From positions 62,001-126,000 of the forward strand of contig NZ_JABBGA010000008.1 in NCBI RefSeq assembly GCF_012927165.1: DNA of 64,000 bases, read 5' to 3'. This document shows positions 45,004-54,302 of the stretch, one piece after another; positions within the stretch are counted from its first letter, which is position 1, and every line of letters begins with the position of its first letter. The position numbers and the translations under genes are program-made. Source of the DNA: Zoogloea dura (GTDB lineage: Bacteria > Pseudomonadota > Gammaproteobacteria > Burkholderiales > Rhodocyclaceae). Under the pieces are notes generated by a model that saw only the letters and a program-made list of their open reading frames with translations, was not told the origin of the DNA and did no database searches.

Positions 45004-45372
45004 CTACTCCGCGACGATCAGGAACTCCCCCTGCCGGTACTTCGGCAGGCGCAACGCAACCAGTTGATGGGAGCGTGCCAGGGCGGCCCGGAGTTCCTCG
45101 CCGCTCATGGGATAGGGGGCCTCCATGGCGACCCAGCGGGCCCGGGCTAGGTACGGGGCAGGGCGGATGCCGGGCCGGTCGGTGAAGCCCAGGAAGAGGT
45201 CGTCGTCGACCTTGAAGGCCAGCTTGCTCTTTCCCTTGTCGATCAAATCCACGATGGCGAACATCTTGTTGCCGGCGATCGAGAAGACCCGGTTGTTGCC
45301 CCATTTGATGGATTCGCAGGCGCCGGGCAGCGCCCGGCAGAAGGCGGCGACCTCTTCAGGTGTCATCGGCAT
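45004..45372 (-). CDS. MmcQ/YjbR family protein
   Basis: A 122-residue MmcQ/YjbR-like domain (CyaY-like fold): PGACESIKWGNNRVFSIAGN, KLAFKVDDD, and the RARWVAMEAP block near residue 80. Members are called DNA-binding by structural similarity only. It lies 47 bp after the GST gene on the same strand, so it is probably cotranscribed with it. The start MPMTPEEV is typical; the second Met is an alternative. Confidence 0.87.
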   Translation of the reverse strand: MPMTPEEVAAFCRALPGACESIKWGNNRVFSIAGNKMFAIVDLIDKGKSKLAFKVDDDLFLGFTDRPGIRPAPYLARARWVAMEAPYPMSGEELRAALARSHQLVALRLPKYRQGEFLIVAE

Positions 45373-45419
45373 GTTTCAGTCTCTTCTGGCAAGACGCAGG
45401 GGCATCGGGACGGGGTGGG

Positions 45420-46043
45420 TCACTGCTGTGGCAGCGGCAGCGGGGCCATGTCCGTGAAGCCGGGGATTGCCGCCACGCGACCCAGCCAGGCCTGGATGTG
45501 CGGATAGGGCGAGAGATCGATCCCTCCTTCTGGCGCATGGGCGATGTAGGCATGGCAGGCCAGGTCTGCCAGGGTAGGGTGGGGGGCCGCGAGGAAAAGG
45601 CGCCCGGCCAGATGGCCTTCCATGAAATTGAACAGCCGGGCCGCAATGGCCTTGGCGCTGTCCAGATTGCCGGCCATGTTCCATTGGCTCACCGCCCTGG
45701 CCGTGGCCGGACCGAAACGCACTTCCGCCGATGCGATCGACAGCCAGCGCTGTACTTCCGCGCGGGTCCTCGGATCGCGGGGCAGCCAGGGGCTGTCCGG
45801 CGCGTATTTTTCCACCAGGTAGATGAGGATTGCGGTGCTGTCGCAGATCACCGTGTCTTCGTCCTGCAGCACCGGAATCTGCCCCAGGGGGTTCAGGGCC
45901 AGGAACTCGGGTGTCCGGCGCACGTCAACCGTGGCCGTAACGTAGTTGTAGGGCAGGCCCAGCAGTTTGAGCAGCACCTCTACCCGGTGGGCATGGCCCG
46001 AAGGTGGGGTTCCATAAAGGGTGATCGACGGGGCGCGGTTCAT
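45420..46043 (-). CDS. Glutathione S-transferase family protein
   Basis: A 207-residue GST. Residues about 6-85 are the thioredoxin-fold N-terminal domain (ITLYGTPPSGHAHRVEVLLK; NPLGQIPVLQDED with the cis-Pro; CDSTAILIYL), followed by an all-helical C-terminal domain. The Ser in GTPPSGHAHR is the likely glutathione-activating residue. Substrate unknown. It is divergent from katG, which could put both under oxidative-stress control. Confidence 0.92.
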   Translation of the reverse strand: MNRAPSITLYGTPPSGHAHRVEVLLKLLGLPYNYVTATVDVRRTPEFLALNPLGQIPVLQDEDTVICDSTAILIYLVEKYAPDSPWLPRDPRTRAEVQRWLSIASAEVRFGPATARAVSQWNMAGNLDSAKAIAARLFNFMEGHLAGRLFLAAPHPTLADLACHAYIAHAPEGGIDLSPYPHIQAWLGRVAAIPGFTDMAPLPLPQQ

Positions 46044-46131
46044 CGGGCTTCCTTTCGTCTTGAGGGCTGATCATGCTGAATGGTTTCGATCGGTATGGCA
46101 ACCATGGCCGGGCAGGCTCCACGCGGTGGCG

Positions 46132-46168
46132 ATAGCAGAGCCCCATCATCGTCATTGGATGAATTCAA
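46132..46168. promoter_or_regulatory. Weak OxyR-type site upstream of katG
   Basis: Four tetranucleotides spaced by 7 bp each: ATAG, CCAT, ATTG, TCAA. This is the OxyR spacing pattern (ATAG-N7-CTAT-N7-ATAG-N7-CTAT), but the last element matches poorly. It lies about 80 bp before the katG start in the divergent gap with the GST gene. Confidence 0.3.
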
Positions 46169-46194
46169 TAGAAGTAAGGATGGGGCATGGCTAA

Positions 46195-48450
<2,256 letters not shown>

Positions 48451-48494
48451 TCCTGGACGAGGTGTTCCGGAGGGCCGGGTGGAGTGTTGCCATC

Positions 48495-48514
48495 GGCACT
48501 CCGGAGTGCCTTTC
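48495..48514 (+). terminator. Terminator candidate after katG
   Basis: GGCACT-CCGG-AGTGCC, a 6-bp stem, followed by TTTCC; the T-run is weak. It lies between katG and the convergent gene at 48527. Confidence 0.4.
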
Positions 48515-48526
48515 CAGGAGGTCGGC

Positions 48527-49138
48527 TCAGATCGTGTACCCCAGTTGTGCGGATGCGCGGGCTCGCAGCGCCTTGATGGCTTCGCGCGCGGCTGTTTCGC
48601 CGGACAGATCCGTCAGCTCCAGCGCTTCCCCGTAGACCCGGTAGCCCGGGTTGCTGTCGCATGGCGCCACGGATCCGAAGGGGGGATAGCCTGTTCCATT
48701 CCACACCTGGTAGTACCAGTTGGTGTTTTCCTGCGCGTCCCCGTCGCACAGGAAGAAATAGATGCGTAATTCGCTGTGGCTTTGCTCGGGGCTGAGTATC
48801 GGTTTCTCATCCACGCCATTGCCGCTGTCGCTGCACACCCAGACGTCGATGAGCAGGTCGCCTGCGCGGTGCTGGTTGGCCGGGTCGTCCTGGCCGTTGT
48901 AACGCAGCCACAGTACCGATACGTCATTGAAGGGCAGCAGACGCGCACCCCCGGAATTGTCCAGCTCCAGGCCGTTCAGGCTGCGTGGTGGTTTGTTGCG
49001 GAAGTGCTGGTGATAGTGGACGGCACCCAGCTCGGTGCGGATGAAGGCGAGCAGTTCGAGGATGCGCTGCTGGTAGTCGGCCAGCAGGCGATAGGCCTTG
49101 CGGACATCGAGCAGGGCCGCGTCGAGCGGGGTTGTCAT
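48527..49138 (-). CDS. Uncharacterised protein, partner of a nuclease-like gene
   Basis: A 203-residue soluble protein that I do not recognise. The N-terminus is helical (LDVRKAYRLLADYQQRILEL), followed by a beta-rich part with acidic and aromatic clusters (WLRYNGQDDPANQHR, LRIYFFLCDGDAQEN, NWYYQVWNGTGYPP). No signal peptide or membrane segment. The start codon overlaps the stop of the upstream PD-(D/E)XK-like gene (ATGA), so the two are made together and probably work as a complex. No mobile element is adjacent. Confidence 0.7.
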   Translation of the reverse strand: MTTPLDAALLDVRKAYRLLADYQQRILELLAFIRTELGAVHYHQHFRNKPPRSLNGLELDNSGGARLLPFNDVSVLWLRYNGQDDPANQHRAGDLLIDVWVCSDSGNGVDEKPILSPEQSHSELRIYFFLCDGDAQENTNWYYQVWNGTGYPPFGSVAPCDSNPGYRVYGEALELTDLSGETAAREAIKALRARASAQLGYTI

Positions 49139-49947
49139 GGGCGGAGGCTCCAGATGGTGGGCGGAAAGCTGGCACGGGCAAGGCCGGGGGCGGGTAGTCC
49201 AGCAAGGGAATGGTTCAGTACCGGGGGGCTCGGGGCTGCGGCGCTGAAGACGCTGCCGAGGGGGCAGGTGGTGACCCGGATGTCGGCCGCGCCAAGCTGG
49301 GCCAGCCAGCGCGGGGCGTGGGTGCGCAGCCCGTGCCAGGCGTAGGTGGCGGCGATGTCTTCGAGCAGGCGGTGCAGTCCGGGCTGGCTGTCTGCCGGGG
49401 CGGTGGAGATGGTGGATTCGAGCGCCAGGTAGAGTTGGTTCCAGCTGCGGCATACCAGTTCGTAATCCACGACAGCGTCGCCCAGCGCGGCTTCGATCTG
49501 CGCGCCCAGTTGCCCTGCGGCGGCTTCGGTGTACTCCGACAGGCCGCCCAGGGTGAGCAGCACGGGGCGGTGCAGTTCCCCGCTGCAGGTGCCGGCGATG
49601 AGCTCCCGGGCCAATTGTTGTGCGTACTGCTGCAGGCCGTGATCGTGGCGCTTGGCCTCCACCAGCAGGCAGCGTTCGCAGCCATGGAGCACTACGTCCG
49701 GTTCCACACGTGTGCCGGCCATGTACCAGGATGGCCAGAACTGGATCTCCGTCAGTGGGCCGGGGGGCTCGTCGAGGTTCAGCAACTGGTCAAGGAAGGT
49801 CTCGAGCAGCGGGTCGGGCAGGTAGGCCAGGCGCTCGAATACGGTGGCGGTGAGCACGTCTTCGGCGCCGCCGGCCTCACCGAGCACCAGTTGCTTGCCT
49901 GCAAGGCCGGTGCCTCGGCGCTTGCCGTTGAGTACTGCAGAAAGCAT
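49135..49947 (-). CDS. PD-(D/E)XK nuclease-like protein
   Basis: A 270-residue protein. Near residues 80-100 it reads RVEPDVVLHGCERCLLVEAK, matching the PD-x(n)-ExK core of PD-(D/E)XK nucleases (Asp84, Glu97, Lys99); a glutamate in helix A (FERLAYLPD, Glu38) and a following Gln helix (HGLQQYAQQL) fit the fold. Specificity is unknown. The rest has no recognised domain. The ATG at 49947 is chosen from the open frame because upstream residues look non-coding. It is coupled to the downstream 203-residue protein and divergent from the cupin gene. It could act in DNA repair, defence or RNA processing; the call rests on the motif only. Confidence 0.65.
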   Translation of the reverse strand: MLSAVLNGKRRGTGLAGKQLVLGEAGGAEDVLTATVFERLAYLPDPLLETFLDQLLNLDEPPGPLTEIQFWPSWYMAGTRVEPDVVLHGCERCLLVEAKRHDHGLQQYAQQLARELIAGTCSGELHRPVLLTLGGLSEYTEAAAGQLGAQIEAALGDAVVDYELVCRSWNQLYLALESTISTAPADSQPGLHRLLEDIAATYAWHGLRTHAPRWLAQLGAADIRVTTCPLGSVFSAAAPSPPVLNHSLAGLPAPGLARASFPPTIWSLRP

Positions 49948-50143
49948 TTCGTCTCCCGATCCAGTGTGGCCGCCCGCCACGCCGACAGGGGGTATACCGC
50001 AAATCGGACTGTGCCGTGTTGATCGGCCTGGGTGCGAGGTAGGAAAGCCTCGCACGCAATGCGGCAGGAAAGGCTTGACGGCAGTTCCGCCTCTGGCACT
50101 ATCGGGGGAACCGATAAACCTATTCTCCTTGGGGTCATTCAGC

Positions 50144-50470
50144 GTGTGGAAAGTATTCAACCTCAGTGAGCTAAAGCACCGGGTCGCAGGCAGTCAGCCG
50201 GCGATTTTCGAATTCCTGCGCAGTTCGCAGATGTCCTGTGCACTCTACCGCCTGCCGGCCGGGGCCCGGGACATGCAGGCGCCGCATTTCGAGGATGAGC
50301 TCTACATGGTCCTGGAAGGCCACGCCCGCCTGCGCGTCGACGGCCAGGAACAGGATGTGGGGCCGGGCATGGTGCTGTTCGTGAGCGCGACCACCGAGCA
50401 TTCCTTCTTCGACATCAAGGAAGACCTGACCCTGATGGCCATGTTCGGGCCCTCGGGCGGGATGGCCTGA
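50144..50470 (+). CDS. Cupin-domain protein
   Basis: A 108-residue single-cupin protein. The conserved beta-barrel motifs are APHFEDELYMVLEGHARLRV (metal-type motif 1 with His and Glu ligands) and VSATTEHSFFDIKEDLTLM (motif 2). The function of such small cupins varies. The start is GTG at 50144, after CCTTGGGG; there is no ATG near. A terminator at 50524 follows. Confidence 0.82.
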   Translation: MWKVFNLSELKHRVAGSQPAIFEFLRSSQMSCALYRLPAGARDMQAPHFEDELYMVLEGHARLRVDGQEQDVGPGMVLFVSATTEHSFFDIKEDLTLMAMFGPSGGMA

Positions 50471-50523
50471 GCCAAGCCTCCGGGCGCGGTTTTCCCCGTC
50501 CCGGCGCAGCCCCCGCGATATCG

Positions 50524-50557
50524 GAAGCCCGGCACTTCGCCGGGCTTCTGCCTTTTC
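50524..50557 (+). terminator. Terminator after the cupin gene
   Basis: A 10-bp perfect stem GAAGCCCGGC / GCCGGGCTTC with loop ACTTC, followed by TGCCTTTTCTG. Confidence 0.7.
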
Positions 50558-50585
50558 TGCGTACCGCTTGCGCATCCTCGCTTCA

Positions 50586-50614
50586 TTGCAAACCTACCAA
50601 CTAGTAGATAATAT
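50586..50614 (+). promoter_or_regulatory. Promoter with TetR-type operator in its spacer (SoxYZ-like gene)
   Basis: TTGCAA, exactly 17 bp, TAATAT. The spacer (50592-50608) holds ACCTACCAACTAGTAG, nearly the same half-palindrome as at 53609-53630. A repressor bound here would block the promoter of the SoxYZ-like gene. The likely binder is the TetR protein encoded at 52454. Confidence 0.65.
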
Positions 50615-50706
50615 TCCTGCGTCAGGACAGCCCCGGCAAGCCGGACGATTTCTTCGCCGGCCCCAGACCCATAGCGGGGCGTTACCACGACCAAGGAGGA
50701 GATGCG

Positions 50707-51477
50707 ATGAGAGTCGCAGCAATGATGGCGGCGGTGCTCGCTGCGACGGTGCTGGCCGTGCCGGCCGGCAGGGCCGCCGAGCGCGGCGCCGACCCCCTGG
50801 GCTCGCCGCGCTGGGAGGACATGGCGCGCAGCCTGTTGTCCGGCGAGGCTTATGTGTTCGATGCGCGGGTGAAGGTTGAGGCGCCCGACCTCGCAGAAAA
50901 CCCCATGCTCGTCCCGGTCACGGTCGATGCCACGGCCTTGCCCGATGTGAAGGAGGTGCTGGTCTTTGCGGACTTCAACCCCATCCTCGAGATCCTGCGC
51001 TTCCACCCGGAGGCCACCAGCGCCTACCTCGGCTTCCGGGTCAAGCTGCAGCAGTCCTCGCCCTTGCGGGCCGCGGCGAGAACCGCCGACGGCGTGTGGC
51101 ATGTGGGCGGCACGCTGGTGAATACCGCCGGCGGCGGCTGCACCGCGCCCTCTGTCGGGTCGACCTCGACCGAATGGCAGAGACGCCTCAACGAAGTCAC
51201 GGCGCGTGCCTGGAGCGAAGGGCCGATGTCCGGCCGGGTCCGCCTGCGCATCATCCACCCGATGGACACCGGGCTGATTGCTGGCATCCCGGCCTTCCAC
51301 CTCGAGGCGCTGACCCTCCGGGATGAGGCCGGCACGCCCCTGATGCGCCTGGAGATCTCCCAGCCGGTCAGCGAGAACCCGGTGTTCACGCTGTATCGTG
51401 GCAAGCGCGACGGTGCCCTGCAGGCTGCCGGGCGGGACAACAACGGCAACACCTTCGACGTCCGGATTGCACCATGA
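50707..51477 (+). CDS. Quinoprotein dehydrogenase-associated SoxYZ-like carrier protein
   Basis: A 256-residue exported protein: signal peptide MRVAAMMAAVLAATVLAVPA, then a SoxY-like region with a Cys in GGGCTAPS (Cys145, equivalent to the SoxY swinging-arm thiol, but internal rather than C-terminal), then a SoxZ-like beta-sandwich (RLRIIHPMDTGLIAG to the end). This matches the fused SoxYZ-like carriers usually found with PQQ-alcohol dehydrogenases. Its biochemical role is not established. The start follows AAGGAGGAG. It overlaps the MBL hydrolase gene (ATGA). Confidence 0.88.
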   Translation: MRVAAMMAAVLAATVLAVPAGRAAERGADPLGSPRWEDMARSLLSGEAYVFDARVKVEAPDLAENPMLVPVTVDATALPDVKEVLVFADFNPILEILRFHPEATSAYLGFRVKLQQSSPLRAAARTADGVWHVGGTLVNTAGGGCTAPSVGSTSTEWQRRLNEVTARAWSEGPMSGRVRLRIIHPMDTGLIAGIPAFHLEALTLRDEAGTPLMRLEISQPVSENPVFTLYRGKRDGALQAAGRDNNGNTFDVRIAP

Positions 51478-52418
51478 AGCGCCTCATCCTTGCCCTGCTG
51501 GCCTGTGTCTCCCTGGCGGCCCGCGCCGATGATTTCGACTACCGGCTGGTGCCGCAGGCGGTGGCGCCCGACGTGTATGTGTTCGTTGGCAAGACCGAGG
51601 ATTTCGACACGCGGAATGGCGGCAACATCGTCAATACCGGCTTCATCGTTGCGCCGCAGGGCGTGGTGGTGGTCGACACCGGCCCGTCGCTGCGCTATGG
51701 CCGGCAAATGCGCGAAGCCATCGCCCGGGTGACCGACAAGCCGGTGCTGCTGGCGATCAACACCCACCACCATCCCGACCACTTCCTGGGCAACCAGGCA
51801 TTCTCCGACGTGCCGCTCGGCAGCCTGGCGGAGGTGCAGCGGGGGATCGCCAGCGAGGGCAATGCCTTTGCCGAGAACCTGTTCCGCATGAGCGGCGACT
51901 GGATGTCGGGTACCGAGGTCGTGGTGCCGACCCGGACCCTGCAGGCCGGGCCCCTGGAGGTGGGGGGGCGGCGCCTGCGCGTGCTGGCCCTCGACGGGCA
52001 TACCGGGGCCGACCTGGCACTGTTCGACGAAGGCAGTGGCGTCCTGTTCGCCGGTGACCTGGTCTTCAACGACCGGGCGCCGACCACGCCCCATGCCCGG
52101 GTGGCGCGCTGGCTGGCCTCCCTGGACACGCTTGATGCCATGCTGGCCGGCGGCGGCGTGAAGGTGCTGGTGCCCGGGCACGGGGCGGTGTCCGGCAACG
52201 CGGCGCCGATCCGGCGTACCCGTGACTGGCTGGAGTGGCTGTCCGGCTCCCTGCGTCAGGCGGCGGCCGAGGGCCTGGACATGAACGAAGTCCTCGCCCG
52301 GCCCCTGCCGGAGCGCTACAAGGCGCTGCCGGTGGCGCCCGCCGAGTATCGGCGCTCGGTGGGGCACCTGCTGCCGGGCATCGAAGCCGAGGCCCTGGGG
52401 GCGGGCCATGTTCATTGA
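51474..52418 (+). CDS. Quinoprotein relay zinc metallohydrolase (MBL-fold, exported)
   Basis: A 314-residue metallo-beta-lactamase-fold protein with signal peptide MKRLILALLACVSLAARA. The zinc motif HxHxDH is His98-His100-Asp102-His103 in NTHHHPDHFLGN; further ligands are likely in LDGHTGADLALF and GDLVFND. It resembles the metallohydrolase found with SoxYZ-like carriers, related to SoxH. It overlaps the SoxYZ-like gene by 4 bp and is followed 35 bp later by a TetR gene on the same strand. The substrate is unknown; a thiol ester or thiol adduct on the SoxYZ carrier is a guess. Confidence 0.88.
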   Translation: MKRLILALLACVSLAARADDFDYRLVPQAVAPDVYVFVGKTEDFDTRNGGNIVNTGFIVAPQGVVVVDTGPSLRYGRQMREAIARVTDKPVLLAINTHHHPDHFLGNQAFSDVPLGSLAEVQRGIASEGNAFAENLFRMSGDWMSGTEVVVPTRTLQAGPLEVGGRRLRVLALDGHTGADLALFDEGSGVLFAGDLVFNDRAPTTPHARVARWLASLDTLDAMLAGGGVKVLVPGHGAVSGNAAPIRRTRDWLEWLSGSLRQAAAEGLDMNEVLARPLPERYKALPVAPAEYRRSVGHLLPGIEAEALGAGHVH

Positions 52419-52453
52419 TGTCCGGCGGGGCGCGGGATGATAGCCTTCGCTCC

Positions 52454-53038
52454 ATGACCGCTCCAACCCGCTCCCAATTGCTGGCCGAGGCCGAGTACCT
52501 GATCCGTCGTTCCGGCTACTCGGCCTTCAGCTACGCCCACCTGACCGACAAGATCGGCATCACCAAGGCCAGCATCCACTACCACTTTCCCACCAAGCAG
52601 CGCCTCGCCGAAGAGGTCGTCGAGGTCGCCATGGCGCGCTTCGCCGCTGCCCTGGCCGACATCGAGGCCGGGCCGGGCGATGCGCCGGCACGCCTGCGGC
52701 AGTATGCCGAGCTGTTTCTGGATGGCTTCGACGAGCAGTTGCGTCCCCTGTGCTGTGCCCTGTCGGCCGAGCTGGCGGCGCTGCCGGACTCCCTCCATAC
52801 CCGCACCCGGGCCTACTTCGAGCTGCATCTGGCCTGGCTGGGCCGGATCGTCGGGGCCGGCTGCGCGGCCGGCCAGTTGCGCTGGGCAGGGGGCGCCGAC
52901 GCCCTGGCGGCCCTGATCCTGAGCACCCTCGAAGGCGGCAGCCTGGTGGCCCGCGCCATGCAGTCCCGGGCCCTGGCCCTGGACGGCTTTGCGCAGGTGC
53001 TGGCCCTGGCGCTTCCGCCGGCCGGCGCGGACGCCTAG
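52454..53038 (+). CDS. TetR/AcrR family transcriptional regulator
   Basis: A 194-residue TetR protein. The DNA-binding helix-turn-helix is in residues about 25-55 (HLTDKIGITKASIHYHFPTK), followed by a helical ligand-binding domain with two adjacent Cys (LRPLCCALSAEL), which might sense a thiol-reactive compound. It is the last gene after the SoxYZ-like and MBL genes. It is the best candidate to bind the two operators at 50592 and 53609. Its stop overlaps that of the convergent DsrE-like gene in a CTAG. Confidence 0.9.
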   Translation: MTAPTRSQLLAEAEYLIRRSGYSAFSYAHLTDKIGITKASIHYHFPTKQRLAEEVVEVAMARFAAALADIEAGPGDAPARLRQYAELFLDGFDEQLRPLCCALSAELAALPDSLHTRTRAYFELHLAWLGRIVGAGCAAGQLRWAGGADALAALILSTLEGGSLVARAMQSRALALDGFAQVLALALPPAGADA

Positions 53039-53538
53039 AACAGGGGGACCAGCCTGTAGCCCTGCGTCTGGTAGCCGATCAGGGAGATGAAGCCGTCGGC
53101 CACCAGGCTCAGCCCGGGCAGCAGGGTGTTGTCGTCGATCCGAAGGACCCGCGTGGCGATGGCGCAGACCTCGTGGCGCACGCCCAGGTCGGCCAGCTCC
53201 TTGACCAGCATGGCGATGGACTCCAACGCGTCCTGGTGATCCAGCTCGAGCGAGCTGTCCGGCTTGCTGGTCAGGAAGCGCACGGTCGGCCCGATGTACA
53301 CGATGATGAGATCGGGCCTGACGCCCTGGCGCAGCATGCCGCCATGGGTTTCCTTGATGATGCTCAGGTAGAAGGCGGTCTTGCGGGGATCGTTGAAATC
53401 GATCAGGAAGATCCCCTTGCCCTCCGTCACGCCGCGCAGGGCGGCGGCGTCATTGGGGGGGGCCGCCGGGGCGGGAGAACTGGCGAGGAGGGGAACGAGT
53501 GCCGCCAGCAGGCGCAGCCAGGGAGGGATCGGACGCAT
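53035..53538 (-). CDS. DsrE family protein, exported
   Basis: A 167-residue protein with signal peptide (LRLLAALVPLLASSPAPAAP) and a DsrE-fold domain: GIFLIDFNDPRKTAFYLSII, DLIIVYIGPTVRFL, and LADLGVRHEVCAIATRVLRI containing the likely active-site Cys. DsrE-family proteins handle sulfur in relay systems. The ATG at 53538 is chosen because the signal peptide starts there; the open frame continues upstream across the promoter. It has its own promoter/operator matching that of the SoxYZ-like gene. Its export is consistent with a periplasmic sulfur-transfer role. Confidence 0.82.
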   Translation of the reverse strand: MRPIPPWLRLLAALVPLLASSPAPAAPPNDAAALRGVTEGKGIFLIDFNDPRKTAFYLSIIKETHGGMLRQGVRPDLIIVYIGPTVRFLTSKPDSSLELDHQDALESIAMLVKELADLGVRHEVCAIATRVLRIDDNTLLPGLSLVADGFISLIGYQTQGYRLVPLF

Positions 53539-53605
53539 GGGAGTCTCCGGGCCGGAGCGTGGCAAGAGTCGGGCGAATCCGGTTCCACGGCGAAGGCCGG
53601 TGCTG

Positions 53606-53634
53606 AATATACCTACCAACTGGTAGGTATTCAA
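53606..53634 (-). promoter_or_regulatory. Promoter of the DsrE-like gene with TetR-type operator in its spacer
   Basis: On the minus strand: TTGAAT (53634-53629), exactly 17 bp, TATATT (53611-53606). A perfect 10-bp palindrome, ATACCTACCA-AC-TGGTAGGTAT (53609-53630), fills the spacer, the arrangement of a repressor-blocked promoter. Confidence 0.75.
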
Positions 53635-53674
53635 TCCAGGCTGGCTTGCTCAGCCTCAGGTCATGCGGACGAAC

Positions 53675-54058
53675 TCAGTTGCCGCGCCTGGGGCTGCCGT
53701 GGTGTTCCCGCAGCCCCCTGGCGGGCGCCTTCTGAGCAGAGTCGCCGCGGTGGGCCATCAGCGCACGTGCGCCGCCCTCCGGCACGGCCTGCATGTCCTT
53801 GATGTGGATGTTGTTCCACAGCAGCTGGACGGTGGCCGGGCATAGATTGAGCAGGGTGCCGGCGGCGCCGTCCACCGTGATGGCCACGGTCTCGCCGACG
53901 GCCAGGGGGACTTGCTGCCAGTCACCATCGGCGCCCTGCCAGCCGACACTGCCAGGGCCGTCGTCGCCGAGGGCGGTCCGGTAGATATGCACCTTGGTCT
54001 GGATTTCTCCGGCGGCCACCTGGCGGTAGCTGTCGGGCGGGAGGTTCTGGACGGTCAA
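53675..54058 (-). CDS. Uncharacterised short protein
   Basis: A 127-residue protein of unknown function, supported as a gene by a strong ribosome binding site (AAAGGAG, 6 nt before the ATG) and an AT-rich upstream region. It has a beta-rich body with few charges (VGWQGADGDWQQVPLAVGET, AITVDGAAGTLLNLC, QLLWNNIHIKDMQAV) and a basic Gly/Arg-rich tail. No signal peptide. It lies between the DsrE-like gene and the cyanophycinase-like gene. Confidence 0.6.
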   Translation of the reverse strand: MTVQNLPPDSYRQVAAGEIQTKVHIYRTALGDDGPGSVGWQGADGDWQQVPLAVGETVAITVDGAAGTLLNLCPATVQLLWNNIHIKDMQAVPEGGARALMAHRGDSAQKAPARGLREHHGSPRRGN

Positions 54059-54302
54059 GGTGAATCTCCTTTTGCGGGATTAATTGCGACGGATTATGTA
54101 TTTCGTATTTTCAGGGCAAGGCTAGGGGCGGAGGTGGTTGATGTCAATTGCATCGTCGCCCGCTTTGGGCTTTGGGGCCGCTTTCCCTTCCACCGGATGC
54201 CCCGAAAGGGCGGGCGGATCGGCGTGTCCGCAGGGCTAGAATGGTGCGTTCAGGTCCGGCCCGATGCTGCCGTTCAGTGCATCCGATCACGAGGAGGCAA
54301 TC

